Source: Oxytricha trifallax (Eukaryota > Ciliophora > Spirotrichea > Sporadotrichida > Oxytrichidae). From it: 64,000 bases of DNA. Below, one piece after another: positions 34,415-48,425 of the stretch. The position numbers and the translations under genes were made by a program. The DNA lies in contig ARYC01017590.1 in assembly GCA_000711775.1 (NCBI GenBank), forward strand, positions 92,660-156,659, written 5' to 3'. The notes under the pieces are model-generated. The model did no database searches, was not told the origin of the DNA, and saw only the letters and a program-made list of their open reading frames with translations. How positions within the stretch are numbered: position 1 is the first letter of the stretch; each line of letters starts with the position of its first letter.

Positions 34415-35960
34415 TCATCTGAAAGTATCAAGGTAATCAAAAACTGGCTTGACATGCCATTAATCAGTGCTTAAAACATTTTCAAAATAACCCAGATGAC
34501 CTCCATTTTAAGTCACTCCTAGTAAAAGATAGGGGTTTTTCTAGCAAACTTCATAATCAATTGATTATTCACCACCAAGTAAGTGATCGTCTTTAGACAT
34601 CATTTACAATATAAAAATGTCAGAATACAGTTTAACTTAGAGGAATTAATATTTGAAATAAAATCATGATAAAAGTTGGCGTTTTAATCATAGGCAACTT
34701 ATGAATACAGCTTGCTCTCTATTAATAATCTGAGCAACTCGTATATCCAAAGACTTTCGCAGTGACTTTATCTAAGTCAATAGATGACTTTACATTTTCA
34801 ATTTCCTTATCGAGATCAATTTAAAATTCATCCTAATATCTTTACTTCAATGCTGGTGAAAAATGTCTGAATTTCATTTTTAGATTGGCAGCAATTGCTT
34901 TATCATAGAGTCCATAGAGTTAATGCTGTATGTTATCACTAAAAATCCAGATTTTCATAGGTGGCTAGATGCAAACTGCAGCTGTCATAGAGCATTTAGA
35001 ACTGTCTTCTCCTAAATAATTTGCAACTATATTTGCTCCCATAGAGCTGCCAATCACAAATATGTGTTTGGGTCTTGATCTAGGATGCTCTTCAGAGAAA
35101 TGTTTGTGAGAATTTATGCCACAATAATTTTATCTTATGTGTTCAAGAGCTTCCCGTAAGTCGTCTTAACTCGATGCACAGTATAGTTTTGGGCTCTATA
35201 TTATGAAAATTTAATAATAAAGTTGTAAAAAAAATTACTAAGAACTTACTGTCAAACTCATACCAGAAGCTCCTCTGTAATTTACGACTACAGGCTCATA
35301 CCCTCTCATTTTTGCCTCAATCAATAAATTTGTAACATAAATTTCATCGTTATCACTAGTTAGACCTGGCACAATTGCAACAATTGGTTTTTTAGTGAGA
35401 CTTTCCGGGTTAGGTTTAGTATCAACCCAGTCTAATCTTATATTTCACAATTAATTTATATTTGCAAAAATATCTGTAAACTTAAAATAGAGAACTTAAT
35501 ATTAAAATGAAAAAATAGTAAATGCTATTGTCCCTTCATCTTTGAATTTAAAAAGTTCTCTTTCAAATTTGATTGCATTTTTCTTTTTCAACCACATGCC
35601 ATAAAATGGATTTAAAATTGTTTGAAAATGTCCATTTGGCATAAAGAAACTTAATACAATTTTAATGGTTCCAAATTAATACATTATATAAACTAGGTAC
35701 AAATTTCTACATATGATTCAGTTTTAAGATAAATATGTTACTTATTAATTTAATTCTGCATTCTGTACTGCCCTCTTCATAATAACTTTATTATATTTAT
35801 ATTTAATTTTTGATTTATTTATCATAATAGCAGATTGAGGGTGATGGTATAGATACAAAGTATGATCTTAGCGCATCCTTTTATATACAAATGGAGTCAA
35901 GACAACTAAACTCAAGATCAAAAGCTTATTTTATCCCAATATTGATGATTATTTTTTCAT
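34415..35960 (-). CDS. alpha/beta hydrolase, ABHD1/ABHD3 (EMB8) type
   Basis: The start ATG 35960 gives an N-terminal hydrophobic segment (LLILSLVVLTPFVYKRM), a membrane anchor as in ABHD1/3. A GTAAC...TAG intron follows. The core has NGHFQTILNPFYG (the family's GH-LQT motif), KPIVAIVPGLTSDNDE, YEPVVVNYRGASG, the nucleophile elbow FVIGSSMGANIVANYLGE (GxSxG, Ser nucleophile), and the C-terminal NGGHLGYFE with the catalytic His. The stop is TGA 34415-34417. Breaks near 35260-35200, 35530-35440 and 34710-34630 are introns/IESs. Known relatives act on phospholipids or acylglycerols; the substrate here is unknown. The exact joins of the first two exons are unresolved. Confidence 0.75.
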
Positions 35961-36182
35961 TTTAAATTCTAAAATCTTTTTAATATTTTATTGAATTCAT
36001 GGATATTAAAATAAGCAATTTATTATTAATTTTACAATTTCATGACACTTCATTCCTTTATAAATAATCTATACACCAAGATTTAAATTAAATTAAATTA
36101 AAATAATGAGATTATTATTATTCTTCTTTAATAAAATTAATCTAAGCATTTTTTACAAATAATATTAAAATAAAGCAATAAA

Positions 36183-38966
36183 ATGAGATAGTCTACAAAC
36201 AATCAAATTTTATTAATTTTTTAATAAATAAAACAAGGTTAGGAATACTAATAAAGAAAAATAGCTGAAGTTAAAATCAAATATAAACCATATAAAAAAC
36301 TTGGAGAATTTAAAAATAAACTGGGATGAAGATTTAATAACAAAAAAATAATAGAATTAGATCAAATTAGAACACCAGTAAGATTCATTGTAATTTTCTA
36401 GTAACACTCAAGACGATATTTAGGAAGACATAAATTTTGATAAAAAGTCATAGAAAAATAAATCATATAAAGATAGTGCTATAAATCTTGAGTCTTCTGG
36501 CTCTTCCTTGATTATTAAGTGATAACTCAATAAAATTAGTAAATGAAATAAGAAATGTAAAACTGCAGATCATATTGATGTAGGATTCATATACTATTTA
36601 ATGTATTTATATTTAATTTTTCACAAAAGTACAATAAAAAGCTGAGGCTAATCCAGATGTATGGGCAAACTTAAAAAAAATTGCAAAATAATTAAAAGAT
36701 GATCCATTCAATAAGGAGGACTTCTTCAAATAAGACAGTTATGTAACTTTTAAATGTGGGAGATTTTTTAGATTTTTTATCTATCATTTCTTATTCTTTT
36801 TTGTTACGGGGCCTTTGACAGGGGTAGTGCTACTGCTTTTTGAAAGTAGGAGATTTTTAACCAATATGGGCTTTATGGGAATAAACGGTTCATTTATGTT
36901 CCAGACTTTACATTTTAATATAATTAAATATTAAAATTTACTTACTATTTAAATGTAAAAAAAATTGATTAAATCTTGAAATAAAAGAGGAAAACTAAAA
37001 TTTATTAGAAATGCTTAACAGAAATTTGAATTTAATAGTTAAATTTTTAAATATTTTAATAAATCTCAAAAATGTCTTCAAATCTGATATATTTATATTT
37101 TTTACACTGGCTATTTCTGATGTCTGGAATAGTTTGCTATTACGTATTTAATTAAGATAAATATCTTGACTCAATAGAAGTTCATATGGGTTGCTTAGCT
37201 ACTTTATTGAGATGCGTAGTTGTCGCAATTAGGTATGCGACTACAACTGATTCAAGAATAATCAGCTAGGGACAGAACATATAATTAAATTAATCAAACA
37301 TTAAAATTATCAAACTTCTTTGGAATTTATAAACTTATAATATTAATTGTATTCACAAGGAAAGACAATAGCAAAGAGTTTTTAGGGCCAGGCTGGAAAT
37401 ATGTAAATCCTGAATTGGTGGACTAAGAAATAAAAAATAGTATGATAAGAAATGAAGTTGAAAATTCTTTCTTTAAATTTAGGATACTTAGTGTTTTGAA
37501 CGAAGAGTGGAAGGAAAGGTTTTCAAAATATGATTACTACAAGATTCATAAATACAATGCTTAGAGTGAGATCCAGAAAACAAAGTACTATTCAAGATAT
37601 TTATTATTATAGTGTATATGACTTATTTTTTGAACCATCTATAAAATAAATATCATGTAACACTATTAAAACTAGATAAATCAAGTATATAATTAACTTA
37701 CGATAAGATCAGCTTCTCATAGGAATTCCGTGAAATTTGCTCCAAATGAAATATAAAACTAATTTAAATTTAATCCTGCTGAATCTATCTTGAATTAACC
37801 TAGCAAATAAGATATATATAGGTTTTATAGTGGGCGATTAATTTTCCGAGAGCTAATGATCAATGCGAAACATTTGGCAACGCAAATTCCTGTTTCAATT
37901 TTGTTAATTATAGCCCTTGTTCATGCTTTCAAAATCTTTTAATTTTTTTATATATTTTTAATTTTATAGATTGCTTTACTTCCTCTAACAGTAAATATAT
38001 TCAATGATTAAATCAACAATGAAATTCCTCTGTCATAAAATTAAAAGTATAGCAGTAAAATATTTTGGGTATATTTTACATCAATGTTCTGGGTTAACTT
38101 ATAAAAAAATAGCTTTATTTTAAATATTGATATATTGAAATGTACTTTGCAGTCTATCTTGTAAATCTCGATTTTTTGGAGATTGGAGTTATAGACTTAA
38201 AAAGAAGAAAGTTTTTAATGAAAATTTTAGAAATCATGCTAGAGCCTAATAGATTTAAGACCAGTGTTAAAGTTGATATTAAAATAAATTTTATATAGCT
38301 TTTAATAAAGTTTTTTGTTTTGTAAACTACTTCGATCCGTAAACTCTGCTTTCATGGATGGATATGAGAGTAATGATTCTAGATGTTGGCAAGAGATTCA
38401 GAATTAGAATTGAGTTATATTCTCTGCTATTTTTAATAACTTATGCTTTGATAGGTGGTGTATATCTTTCTTGGTTTTTTGGAGGACTTAACTATGAGCT
38501 AAGTTGCAGCTATATTGTAGTGGGAGCTTTTGAGATCTTAAATTTCCTTTATTTCATATACATGATGTTTCATATTGGTGCTTAAATCAATGAATAAACC
38601 ACTCAATAAATCTTAAGAATCTCTGAACTAAGAAATGTACTAGAGAGACTGGAGACTGATTGTGAAAAGCTTTTGCAAGGAAATTCAAAATTTGCAGATA
38701 ACTTGATAAATTAAGCTTTTAAAGACGCAGCACTATACTTTGGCAATATCACTCAGGATTTTGGGATAGAGGAATCGAAAAGAATTCTACTTAAGTCACA
38801 GCAAACTTTGTAAATAGTTTAAGATAGACTGGACAAAGAAGGTCTTTACAATCAGATTGAAATCTTAGGGATACCTTTAAATATGGGTATATTACATGCC
38901 ATTTAAACATCACTTATAAGTTTATGTGCTGCAATGATTAATAAAAAAACTGGAATTTTAACATGA
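36183..38966 (+). CDS. multi-spanning membrane protein family, copy A
   Basis: This is the best preserved of four tandem copies. The N-terminal part is cytosolic and polar (INWDEDLITKKQ). The conserved block DDPFNKEDFFKQDSYVTFKC leads into hydrophobic segments (YHFLFFFVTGPLTGVVLLL, LFLMSGIVCYYVF, LRCVVVAIRYATT). Then come a charged block (MIRNEVENSFFKFR), SGRLIFRELMINAKHLA, further membrane segments, and the signature KRRKFLMKILEIMLEPNRF ... WMDMRVMILDVGKRFRIRIE. Two more membrane segments and a helical tail (QILRISELRNVLERLETDCE) end at TGA 38964-38966. About 8 membrane spans are likely. Breaks at ~36530-36640, 36910-37070, 37270-37350, 37940-37970, 38130-38150 and 38280-38350 are introns or IESs. 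No known channel, transporter or receptor motif is recognised. Confidence 0.5.
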
Positions 38967-39164
38967 AAAAATGAAAACTTAATCAATTTAACTTTACTCA
39001 AATTAAAATTTAATTTTTATGAGTAAATATGTAATGGGTGTTAAATATGATACTAGTTTACCTTATGAATAATTCTTGAATTTTAAATTAAAAGTATAGT
39101 AATTACAAGTTTAAAAGAGAAGGTATTTAAATATAAACATTAAGCTAAATAAAATAAATTTGAA

Positions 39165-42100
39165 ATGAAAGGAGCACTTGATCAGTAACTCACAGGTTCT
39201 AAATTAATTTACATTTAGTTTATTTTTATGTATTTATCTAAAGAATATGATGATTAAGAAATTGACATAAAATTTCAAAATGTAAAAGGTTTGAAAATGA
39301 AATAGCAAACTTAAAGAATTAGCAATCTTAAAAATAAATTAAAAAACAGCTTTGAAGATAGGGATATTGAAAAGTACCTTGAGCAAGTTTTATGATACTT
39401 TTTTTAAATAAAGGTTTCACAAAATTTCATTTTTTTTTTATTTTATAAAGCAAGATAGTGAGGTAAGAATAGACTGGGACGACCAAGAGAATTATGACAG
39501 CTAAAGATTTAGCAAAATTCAAAGTAATGAGGGCTTTACCATTAATTAAAGTTAATTTGCTTCAAGTTCAAGCAGAGTCATAAAAAATGAGGACTTAGAA
39601 TCCTCAGGTATGCCATTTTAATATATCGACAAAAAGAACGGCCTCAAAAGAAGAGCCAAAAACAAATATACTTGCCTTTGGTTTTTTATTTAATCATCTA
39701 TTCACGATGAGACGAGTTAGTCATCACTGAAGTTAACCAAAGAAAAAGTCATGTAAATTTGTAAATAGGAAATAGTCAGGCTATACAACGACCCATTTAA
39801 CAATGAAGACGCAGTTATACAAGACAGCTATGTTACTTTCAAATTTGGGAGATTTGTGAAATAGTTCTTCTACCACTTTTTATTCTTCTTTTTTACTGGA
39901 CCACTCACTGGATTTATACTGTTGCCATTTGAAAATTGGAATAGTATATAGAAAGAGGATTTTTTTAGTATGGTTTTTAAAAAATTACTTTAAGATAATT
40001 TTTTGCAATTTTTGCTTTTAATAAAAATTTTTTGCATTAATATATTTAAATACTTATTATTATTATACCATATACTAGCCATAAAACTCTTCTATTCTAT
40101 GATGAAGCATAGATTCCAAATGTGGATAAAAGATTACTACGGAACTTATTATATATTTTTCTCTCAATATTATCAATTAACCTTTGTAAAATCTCAAAAT
40201 ATATTTTCAATAAATCAGTCTATTGGATGAATAGTTTTTATGATTAGTTTTTTTATAGAATGTATTCTTTTTATAGAATTTTTTTTATTATCAATATGAT
40301 AATTGTGAAAAATTACTATTTACCAAAATTAATAAACCTAAATAATTGGAATTATCTCTATAATATGGGTTTTCTAGGATTTGTGTCATTTTCTTTCTTA
40401 TTCCAATTCTTTCATTTTTATACTATTATATTTTATTATCACTGGTTGTTCATGATGACTTCTGTAATTTTGTACTTCTAATTCAATCAGGAAGGATATA
40501 TGGATGCTATTTAATTGTAAATGCTTATCCTTGTAACCTTAATGAGATGTCTTATTAGAAATCTTTGAAACTTATATAAATATATTTATGTTTGTGGAGA
40601 AATATATTTATTTTTTTTAAATATTAATGAGAAAAATTGCTCCTATATTAATGCAAAATTATATCTTACAATTTCTTTCTTAAAAGAAAATATAATAAAT
40701 AATGAATAGAAAAGCTCATAGTTTTATGGGGAAAAAATAATCTCTCCGTTAAACTCAGTAGAATTGGTAATTAGTTTTATATTTAACTATTATAAATTTA
40801 AAAAGAAAAATTTCATTAACTTAATAATTAAAGTAAAATAGCATAGAATCTATTAATAGTTTCAAATGGAAAACTTTAAACACTAAGCATTAATAATTTT
40901 AAGATTCATAATTTTTTACATAAAGTTCTAACTAATTTATAATCAAGAAAATTATCTTAGAAAAAAATCATTTTTTTACCAATCCATTTAACTTTCCTCC
41001 AAAATTAAATAGGGTTTATTGTTTCAATAAGGTATGCGACTACGACAGACTCTAGAGTATAAAGTTAGTATTAGAAAATCTTTACCGGTATTGATAATTA
41101 GAGTGAGTTTTTGGGTTCTGGCTGGAGGGATATATTGCCAAATTAAGTTGATTAAGAAATTAAGCATAGTATGATCAGAAATGAAGTAGAGAATTCCTTT
41201 TTCAATGTTAGGTACCTCTACAAAATTTCTATTCTATCATAAAATTTTAGGAACAGTTTTTGTATCGTTAATAATTATAAAATTCCCAAGCTTTATAAAG
41301 AAAGAATGCAAAATTATAATTATTACGAGACTAATAATTACCATACCTACCCCCAAATCCCTTAATCATATGTTTTAGTGATTTATTTTTTAAGTAAGTC
41401 GAATTTGCAATATTAAAATTAATATTAGCTAAAGTTTAGAAACAAATTTAAGCAAAAGATTTTTTTAAAAATGATTTACAAAAGAAAAATGGGAAAAAAT
41501 TCATTAACATTTAGTTTTAAAGAGTATTTAAATTATTTTATATTGGTAATTATTAAGTTTACAAAAATCTGATTTTTCAATGATTACCCAAATTTGTTGC
41601 TTAATTTTACGAATATTGTAGGAATACATTTGATTTGGGAAATTAATATGAAATTAAATAATAAAAATATCAAAATCTTGGCAGTTAACTTTCTGGAAAC
41701 CTAGACAATATGGTACTTGTTCGATAGAGAATTCAAAATTAGCTGGACTTTACTATTGGCGGTACCCCTCTATCGCATCCACAGAGCGAGATAACTCAAC
41801 TTTAATTTTGGCATTAAAATCAACTAAACAAATCACCAAAAATTAAAGTTGAGTTATCTCGCTCTGTGGATGCGATAGAGGGGTACCGCCAATAGTAAAG
41901 TCCAGCTAATTTTAAATTCTCTTTCAAACAAGTACCATATTGTCTAGGTTTCCAGAAAGTTAACTGCCAAGATTTTGATATTTTTATTATTTAATTTCAT
42001 ATTAATTTCCCAAATCAAATGTATTCCTACAATAATAAAAAAATTATAAAATCTTTATAATTACTCTGGATTTGGAATAAAACTCCTATTATCCTTAATG

Positions 42101-44011
42101 AGTTTTATATGCATTTTATTTAAATTTGTACTGTTGTGAATTAGAGTTTCAATAAGTTGATTGTTATTTTCCCCCCAATTTCATTTTTTAATAATTTCAA
42201 ATTCCCTATTTAAAGTTGCTTAATTTCATTATTTTTACTCTCAATAAGTTTTAAGATTATAGTAAGTCCTTCAAATTAAGTTAAATTAAGAATAACATTT
42301 ATTAAATTCATGAATGGGTTTTGGGGTTTTAATGTCAAAAATGAAAAGAAGGAAGTTCTTTAATCTGTTAGCCAAATTCTAAAATAAGACTTAAAGAAGA
42401 CTCTGAGAGGGAGTTCGAAAACTAATGTAATAAAGACTTAACCAACATAATAGAGCTCAAATAACGATGCCCTATCTGATTATGATCGCACATTTGGGGA
42501 AAATCCTGGCAGAGAAGATTTATATAGTTATTTTTCAGGCAGATTAATATTCAGAGAACTTATTCTTATGAGCAAAAACATGGCTCATAGAATGAAAAGT
42601 TGGATATTGTTTTTCATTTCTATTGTTCATGCGAGCTTGCCTTTCAAAAAGTAAAATACAATTTTTTGTATTATATGAGAGAGTTTATTCAAATGTCCAA
42701 TAAAATTGTCCATTGTAAAAATATTCATTTAAAATTGGCTCGAATAAAGTATTGTTGAGTATCATGTAAATTTTTAATATATTTTATGTCGTAGATGTAT
42801 TAAAAAAAATATATTGAATATAATAATCAGAAAAAAACTTATAATACACCAATCATTTAGCTGTTCTTTATTTTTTTAGGATTTCAATTGATAATTAACA
42901 TGATTAATGACGCTAATAATTCTGATGTTCCAATAACACAGTAACCTAAATATTAATCAGCAAGCTTTTGGGGTTACTTCATCTCTTGTTTTTTGGTAAA
43001 CACACTAATCTACGTTGTAAATCTAAATTTCATTGAGATAGGAGTGATCGATATGAAGAGAAGGAAATATAACATGAAAGTTTTAGAAATTATGTTGGAG
43101 CCTAATAGGTTCAAAGTTCTACCCAAACATAGAATATTTCCATTAATAAATTACTTTGACCCTTAATCACTCTTATCCTGGATGGATATTAGAATCATGT
43201 TACTAGATATTGGAAGGAGATTTTATATAAGAATTGAAATGTACGCTTTCTCTTACCTTGTTGTATACGGTCTCCTCGGAGCAATCTATCTATGTTGGTA
43301 TTTTGGAATGCTAATATTTGAATTTTCTTAGAGCTTGATTGTGATTGGCGCTTTTGAGATTCTCAATTTTCTTTACTTCCTTTACTTAATGTTTCATGTG
43401 GGAGCAATTAATAATTAAAAATATTTTTAATATATAGATCAAATTAATGAACTATCCACAAAACAAATCCTTAGAATTACAGAATTGAGAAATGTCATAG
43501 AGAGACTGGATGTAGGCTGCGAAAAAGTCTTATAAAAAAATAGTAAATTTGCAAATATGTTTGTAAACAGAACCTTCAAAGACGTATTTTCTATTTTTTT
43601 ATATTCCTATCCAGCTAATAAAGCTCGATATAGAATAAAGAGTTTTTTGAATGAGATACTGTTTATTTATTTATTGTATTAAAACTGCCACCTCATTAAT
43701 TCTCTATAGTCATAACTAAACCTTTGCTTAATTTGGCTATATAAAATGAATAATATTTAAATTGTTAAAATGTACCAACTATAGACGCACTTTTATACTT
43801 CGGTTTTATATAAGAAGATTATGGAGAGAAGAAATGTAAATAAATAATAGAAAAGACCACAAGTGTCCTTGCTATAATTTAAGATAGATTGGAAAAGGAA
43901 AAAGAATACAATCCCATTAAAATTATGGGTATACCTTTAAACACCACTATTTTATATGCGATTCAATCTTCACTTCTCACACTAACAGGTGCCATGATCA
44001 ATAAGAAATGA
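39165..44011 (+). CDS. multi-spanning membrane protein family, copy B
   Basis: Same order of blocks as copy A: a polar N-terminus (MKGALDQQLTGSK), VRIDWDDQENYD, YNDPFNNEDAVIQDSYVTFK, FFFTGPLTGFILLPFEN, FHFYTIIFYYHWLFMM, IRYATTTDSRV (after a ~470 bp gap at 40570-41030), HSMIRNEVENSFF, SGRLIFRELILMSKN, VIDMKRRKYNMKVLEIMLEP, SWMDIRIMLLDIGRRF and the helical tail to TGA 44009-44011. It is larger than copy A because it holds a 419 bp foldback (41615-42033), a 252 bp mini-TBE (42079-42330) and other AT-rich inserts. Coding blocks are largely intact, so the gene may still function after elimination. Function unknown. Confidence 0.45.
41615..42033. mobile_element. foldback element, family ATTGTAGGAATACATTTG, copy 2
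   Basis: Near-perfect inverted arms of ~195 bp around a short loop (~41820). The ends are ATTGTAGGAATACATTTG on both sides (right one inverted). Arms include GGTACTTGTTCGATAGAG and TACCCCTCTATCGCATCC. This is the cleanest copy of the family. It has no coding potential and sits inside membrane-protein copy B. Confidence 0.9.
42079..42330. mobile_element. mini-TBE: 252 bp internally deleted TBE derivative
   Basis: The left end is a decayed C4A4 tract followed by CTTAATGAGTTTTATATGC, which matches the TBE terminus at 59244. The right end is GGGTTTTGGGGTTTT in inverted orientation. AAT flanks both sides (42076-42078 and 42331-42333), an ANT duplication as known for TBE elements. No ORF. The left C4A4 tract is degenerate. 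Confidence 0.6.
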
Positions 44012-44329
44012 GTTTTAAAATAAAGTATCCGTTTCTATGTTTTATTATAATTTATTAGTTGGTTTCAATTTTAATCTATAAATTTAAAGAAAACAGGGAT
44101 CTTAACATCATGATTTATAATAAAGTATCCAATACAATTAATAAAGTAATTTTGGTCAGAATAGAGACAATTTAATTATAACTATATTTTAAATCATAAG
44201 TTTTTTACTTTTAATTACGTAATTAATTATACTCTAGAATGTTCCAACTTGTAACTTATTCAAATCACTAGATTAAAATGTATTATCTAATTATACAAAT
44301 TTATAATAAAACTATTATAAAAATTAACA
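44012..44329. other. intergenic AT-rich stretch
   Basis: About 320 bp between copies B and C of the membrane-protein family. No supported frame, repeat or RNA gene was seen. Confidence 0.5.
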
Positions 44330-47300
44330 ATGAAAAAATAAGGAAATTCTTAGAGTAAGGACAGTATATAAAAGCTTTAAGAAAATAATAAAAATGATCA
44401 AGATGCAAGCTAATTAATAAATCATGTGAAATAGAAATCTAAGAGTAGACTTAAAATTCCAAAGAAATCTGATGATCGATTTAATACATTTTAAGATAGC
44501 AATCTTAAGATTTAAGATGGCCCTTAAATGTAATAATTTTATGTATAAAATTTTATTAGACTTTTTAGTGTATGCTTATATTAAATACAAAATGTTAGAT
44601 CAGGATGATTTGGAATTTAGTGCATTTAAATAAAATAATAGGAAAATTAAGAAAAACACTGTAGACGATATACTGCATGAATTTGACGACCATAACTAAG
44701 TCTACTCAGAGGGTAGTTAAATTGCATAATTTTTTATATTTTTTTTTAATTAATATAGTCTGAATTCATCTTCGCGCGAAATAATAAAGTTAAAAGACGA
44801 CTCAAAAAATTTAATCTTAAAATCGACATTTGATCATGAAATGAAAAAGTAAGAAAGTAATTCATGGAAAAATGATGATTCTATAAATTAAATAAAAAAT
44901 GACAATAGTTCACCCCACCCCCCTCACCCCATTTTAAAATAATTATTTTTCCCAATAAATTTTTTTGCCATTCGAGCAGCAATTATATTTAATGATTTAT
45001 TTTTATAAGATACACTACTTATGCCAACCTTTTGTATACATGCTCCCATTGGAAAATACTTAATAATCATTAACAAACTTCATTTTATTTTTATAATATT
45101 GTTTTTTTTAACATTCATATTCTTTTACTTCTAATAAGTTAACCAAAATATCCCTTATTAACTGGAAGATAATTTTTACTTATGATATTTTGGTTAACTT
45201 ATTAGAAGTAAAAGAATATGAATGTTACATAATAATTTCTTATAAAAAACAATATTATAAAAATAAAATGAAGTTTGTTTATGATTATTAATATTTTCCT
45301 ATGGGAGCATGTAAACAAAAGGTTGACAAAAGAGGAGTATCTTATAAAAAATAAAACATTATATGTAATTGCTGCCCCGCATAGAAAGAAAATTTATATT
45401 GGAAAAAAAATATTTATATGGAGGTGGAGGGGTCGGGGAGGACACATAATGACAAAGAAGGAGTATAATAAAATTTGTAGGATATTAACTATAAAGATAA
45501 ATTAATGAGCAAACTTAAGTATGAAATCAATAAAATATGTGCGGACCCATTCAACAAGGAAGATGTAAAGATAAATGACAGTTAATGAAATATTTTATTA
45601 ATAATAATTTTTTATGAGCATTAAGTTTATTAAAGTCAGATAAATATTATCAATTTTAATATCAATTATCTCATTAAATAAGCATGATATATTTAAATTC
45701 TAGTTTTAAAATATATACTCTCATCTTCAATTAGATTAAATATTTTACATGTAAAAAATTCTCAAATTATTAATCATGCCTATTTAAGAGTTGATTTTTT
45801 CATTTAAATTTAATTTCATATAAAATTAATATTAATTATGATTATGATTATGAATATAACTTTAAGAAATAGATATAATTTTCAAAAATTTAGTTTATTT
45901 GAAATAATTTAAAATTTTTATTTAAAAGTTACACATACTTTAACTAAAAGATATTTGTGAAGATTTTTATTTATCATGTGCTATTCTTCACTTCCTTAGG
46001 ACCCTTTACTTACCCAATACTGAGGTTATTTGAAAGTACTTATTAATTAAAAATATTTTTTCCAAATTTATAAGTCATGAACTACTTGTAAATATTGGAT
46101 TTTATGGGTGTTCAAGAATTTACTGGTATCAGGTAATGCAATCTATATTAATTTCAAGTTTTTACATATAAAAATAAAGTTAGTTCAAATAATTTGAGTA
46201 AATGGGCAATATTTGTAGTGCCACTATTAATCTATATTTTAAACGAGTAAATTAGCGATTAATTCCCCTACACTTAAATAGCACTAGTTTGCATTTCACT
46301 AGTTATTAGGTGTTTAGTCATTTCAGTTAGATTTGCCACATCCCTTGAATCTAATCTCAAAATATAGTAAACTTAAATATTGGATAGAAATTAAATTGTG
46401 CAAGAATGGATATCTGGAGCTTGGATGTATATCAAGCCTAAATAACTAGAGAATGAAATTAAGTTCTGCATTTTAATATAAAATATTTTTCGATAATAAT
46501 AACTAAAAGTGGACTAAAATTAGGCATTCGAAAACTCTAAAATTTCATTAGAAATTATATAAGAGTGCATGATAAGAAACGAAATAGAGAATGTATTTTT
46601 CAAATTCAAGTTCTTTAATAAGATTAATGTGGACTATAAAAATCGCTGGTTAAATTACAATTTTGTGAATGAGCAAAATTACAGTGAAAAGAGAGAGATT
46701 TACATGTATAATTAATTTGTGAAGCTAGTGGCTTAAGGTCAGTAGTAACAAACTTTGAAGAGCTAACTTGGATAAAGTAATAAATAAGTGCATCCAGAAG
46801 ACAGATAAGAAAGTAAACAATATTCATAATTCCAATAAATTGAATATAAAAAATAGTTATAAAAAGTTTATTGAAGCATCGTATAATAATAAAAAAATAA
46901 ACATTAATCATAAAGGAAATTAATAAATTTTAATTTATTGTACTTGGATACTCCTGAAAATTAATAAATTATATTATTTTCCAACAAAAGAGGATCTAAT
47001 GACATATTACCCTGGGAGATAAGTTTTAAGAGAATTATTCATGAATTGCAAACATTTAGCTCCTCACACCATAAGAAAAACTGATTATATAATTGCCTTT
47101 ATTCATGCTTATATTTCATAAGTAATATTATTAAAATATAAAAGGAGTGATAATAATGATAATAATTACTAATGCAGCAATGCCTCTTGCTGTAGAATAT
47201 TATTTTGATAAGGAAGAAGGGGATTAAAAATTTATTTCAGAAAAATATAATAATCCAGTCTACTGGCTATACACTCTGCCACTTATATATTTGAATCTCC

Positions 47301-48425
47301 TATACTTTCGAGCTAATTTAAGCTTCCTCTAAATGGCTATTACTGATATGATTTTAAAAAATTTAAATTCAGGGGGCTTGAATTATTTGGATTTAAAAAT
47401 CTATATACCAGTTTAAATGAAGCGAAGGCGCTTGTCTATGATAGTATGTGAAACTCACTTGGAAGCTAATCGCCACAAAGTGAAAGACAAATATAAAGCC
47501 ACTCCCTTGATAAATTTCTTCGACCCCAGAACTCTACTGTCTTGGATCGACGCCAGAATTATGTACCTTGATTTGGGGAAGAGATTCTTTATTAGACTTG
47601 AATCATACGCACAATTTTTCCTTATAATATATGGTTGCGTAGGAGCACTTTGGCTTGGATGGTTCTTTGAACTTTTTGAATAATATGATATTGAGATTTA
47701 AATTGTTTATACTCTTGCTTATGATTTGAAATTAATTTTTGTATTTATAATATTACTTTGTTTTTATTTAAACAACTAATACAATTATTCAATAACAAAA
47801 ATTAATTCTGTAATTTTAAATTTAACAATGATATCATAGTAGTAACTGTAATACTCTATTTATTGTTTTATTATGGTGCATCTGTTAATGAGATTTCAAG
47901 TAACTAAATTTTAAGAATAGTTGAGATAAGAAATGTTTTAGAGAGATTTAAAATTGAGTGGAAAGATAGCTGCTAATCTGGTAAATTATCAGAAAACTTG
48001 TTAAATGTAACTTTTAAAGAAGCATACATGTAAATCATAATTAAAAAATATCAATCTTTTCTCTTCTTAGTTCTCTATTTATACTAATATTTATCAATAA
48101 TTTTTTATAAGTTTACTTCAGTTATAAGAAAGAAGAATATGGGGTGAAGGCATGTTCCAGAACTATAAACAAATCGATTTAGGTTTTAAATTCGATTGAA
48201 TAAAGGCTTGTGAGAGAAATTGAATACAACCCTATTTCTATTTTAAATTAATAAATTTTACTTATCTGTATATCATAAAAGCTAATCATTAATTTATATA
48301 AGTAAATTTATTTGATAATTATTTTAGGTATTCCATTAACTATGACAATAATAAATGCTATAAGAACCTCTATTTTATCTTTAATTCTAGCAATGCTGAA
48401 TTTTAAGTTTAAATTTATATCGTGA
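44330..48425 (+). CDS. multi-spanning membrane protein family, copy C
   Basis: Start at ATG 44330 (MKKQGNSQSKDSIQKLQENN). Blocks follow in family order: KKNTVDDILHEFDDHNQ, SLNSSSREIIKLKDDSK, then a foldback (44911-45441), ICADPFNKEDVKINDS, FFTSLGPFTYPILRLFE, ISVRFATSLESNLKIQQ, IVQEWISGAWMYIKPKQLEN, MIRNEIENVFFKFKFFNKIN, YPGRQVLRELFMNCKHLAP, MKRRRLSMIVCETHLEANRH, FFDPRTLLSWIDARIMYLDL and a helical tail (NQILRIVEIRNVLERFK), to TGA 48423-48425. It is more diverged from A and B than those are from each other and closer to copy D. Several AT-rich gaps (45600-45950, 46480-46530, 46910-46960, 47110-47160, 47690-47860, 48030-48110, 48250-48330) are introns/IESs. Confidence 0.45.
44911..45441. mobile_element. 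foldback element with C-rich tips, ~530 bp
   Basis: Inverted arms meet near 45165. The left tip is CACCCCACCCCCCTCACCCC and the right tip is the G-rich inverse (GGAGGGGTCGGGGAGG). Inner arms include GTTAACCAAAATATC and its inverse, and ACATTCATATTCTTTTACTT with its inverse. No ORF. It lies within membrane-protein copy C, between the N-terminal polar exon and the first conserved block. Confidence 0.75.

Noticed and set aside
42313..42330. GGGTTTTGGGGTTTT as a true telomere or macronuclear chromosome end
   Set aside because: Coding sequence of the same gene lies on both sides, and a matching AAT duplication plus an inverted TBE-like end explain it as an element terminus.
36183..44011. Scrambled gene order within membrane-protein copies
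   Set aside because: Blocks in A and B appear in the same linear order and orientation; gaps are explained by introns, IESs and elements.
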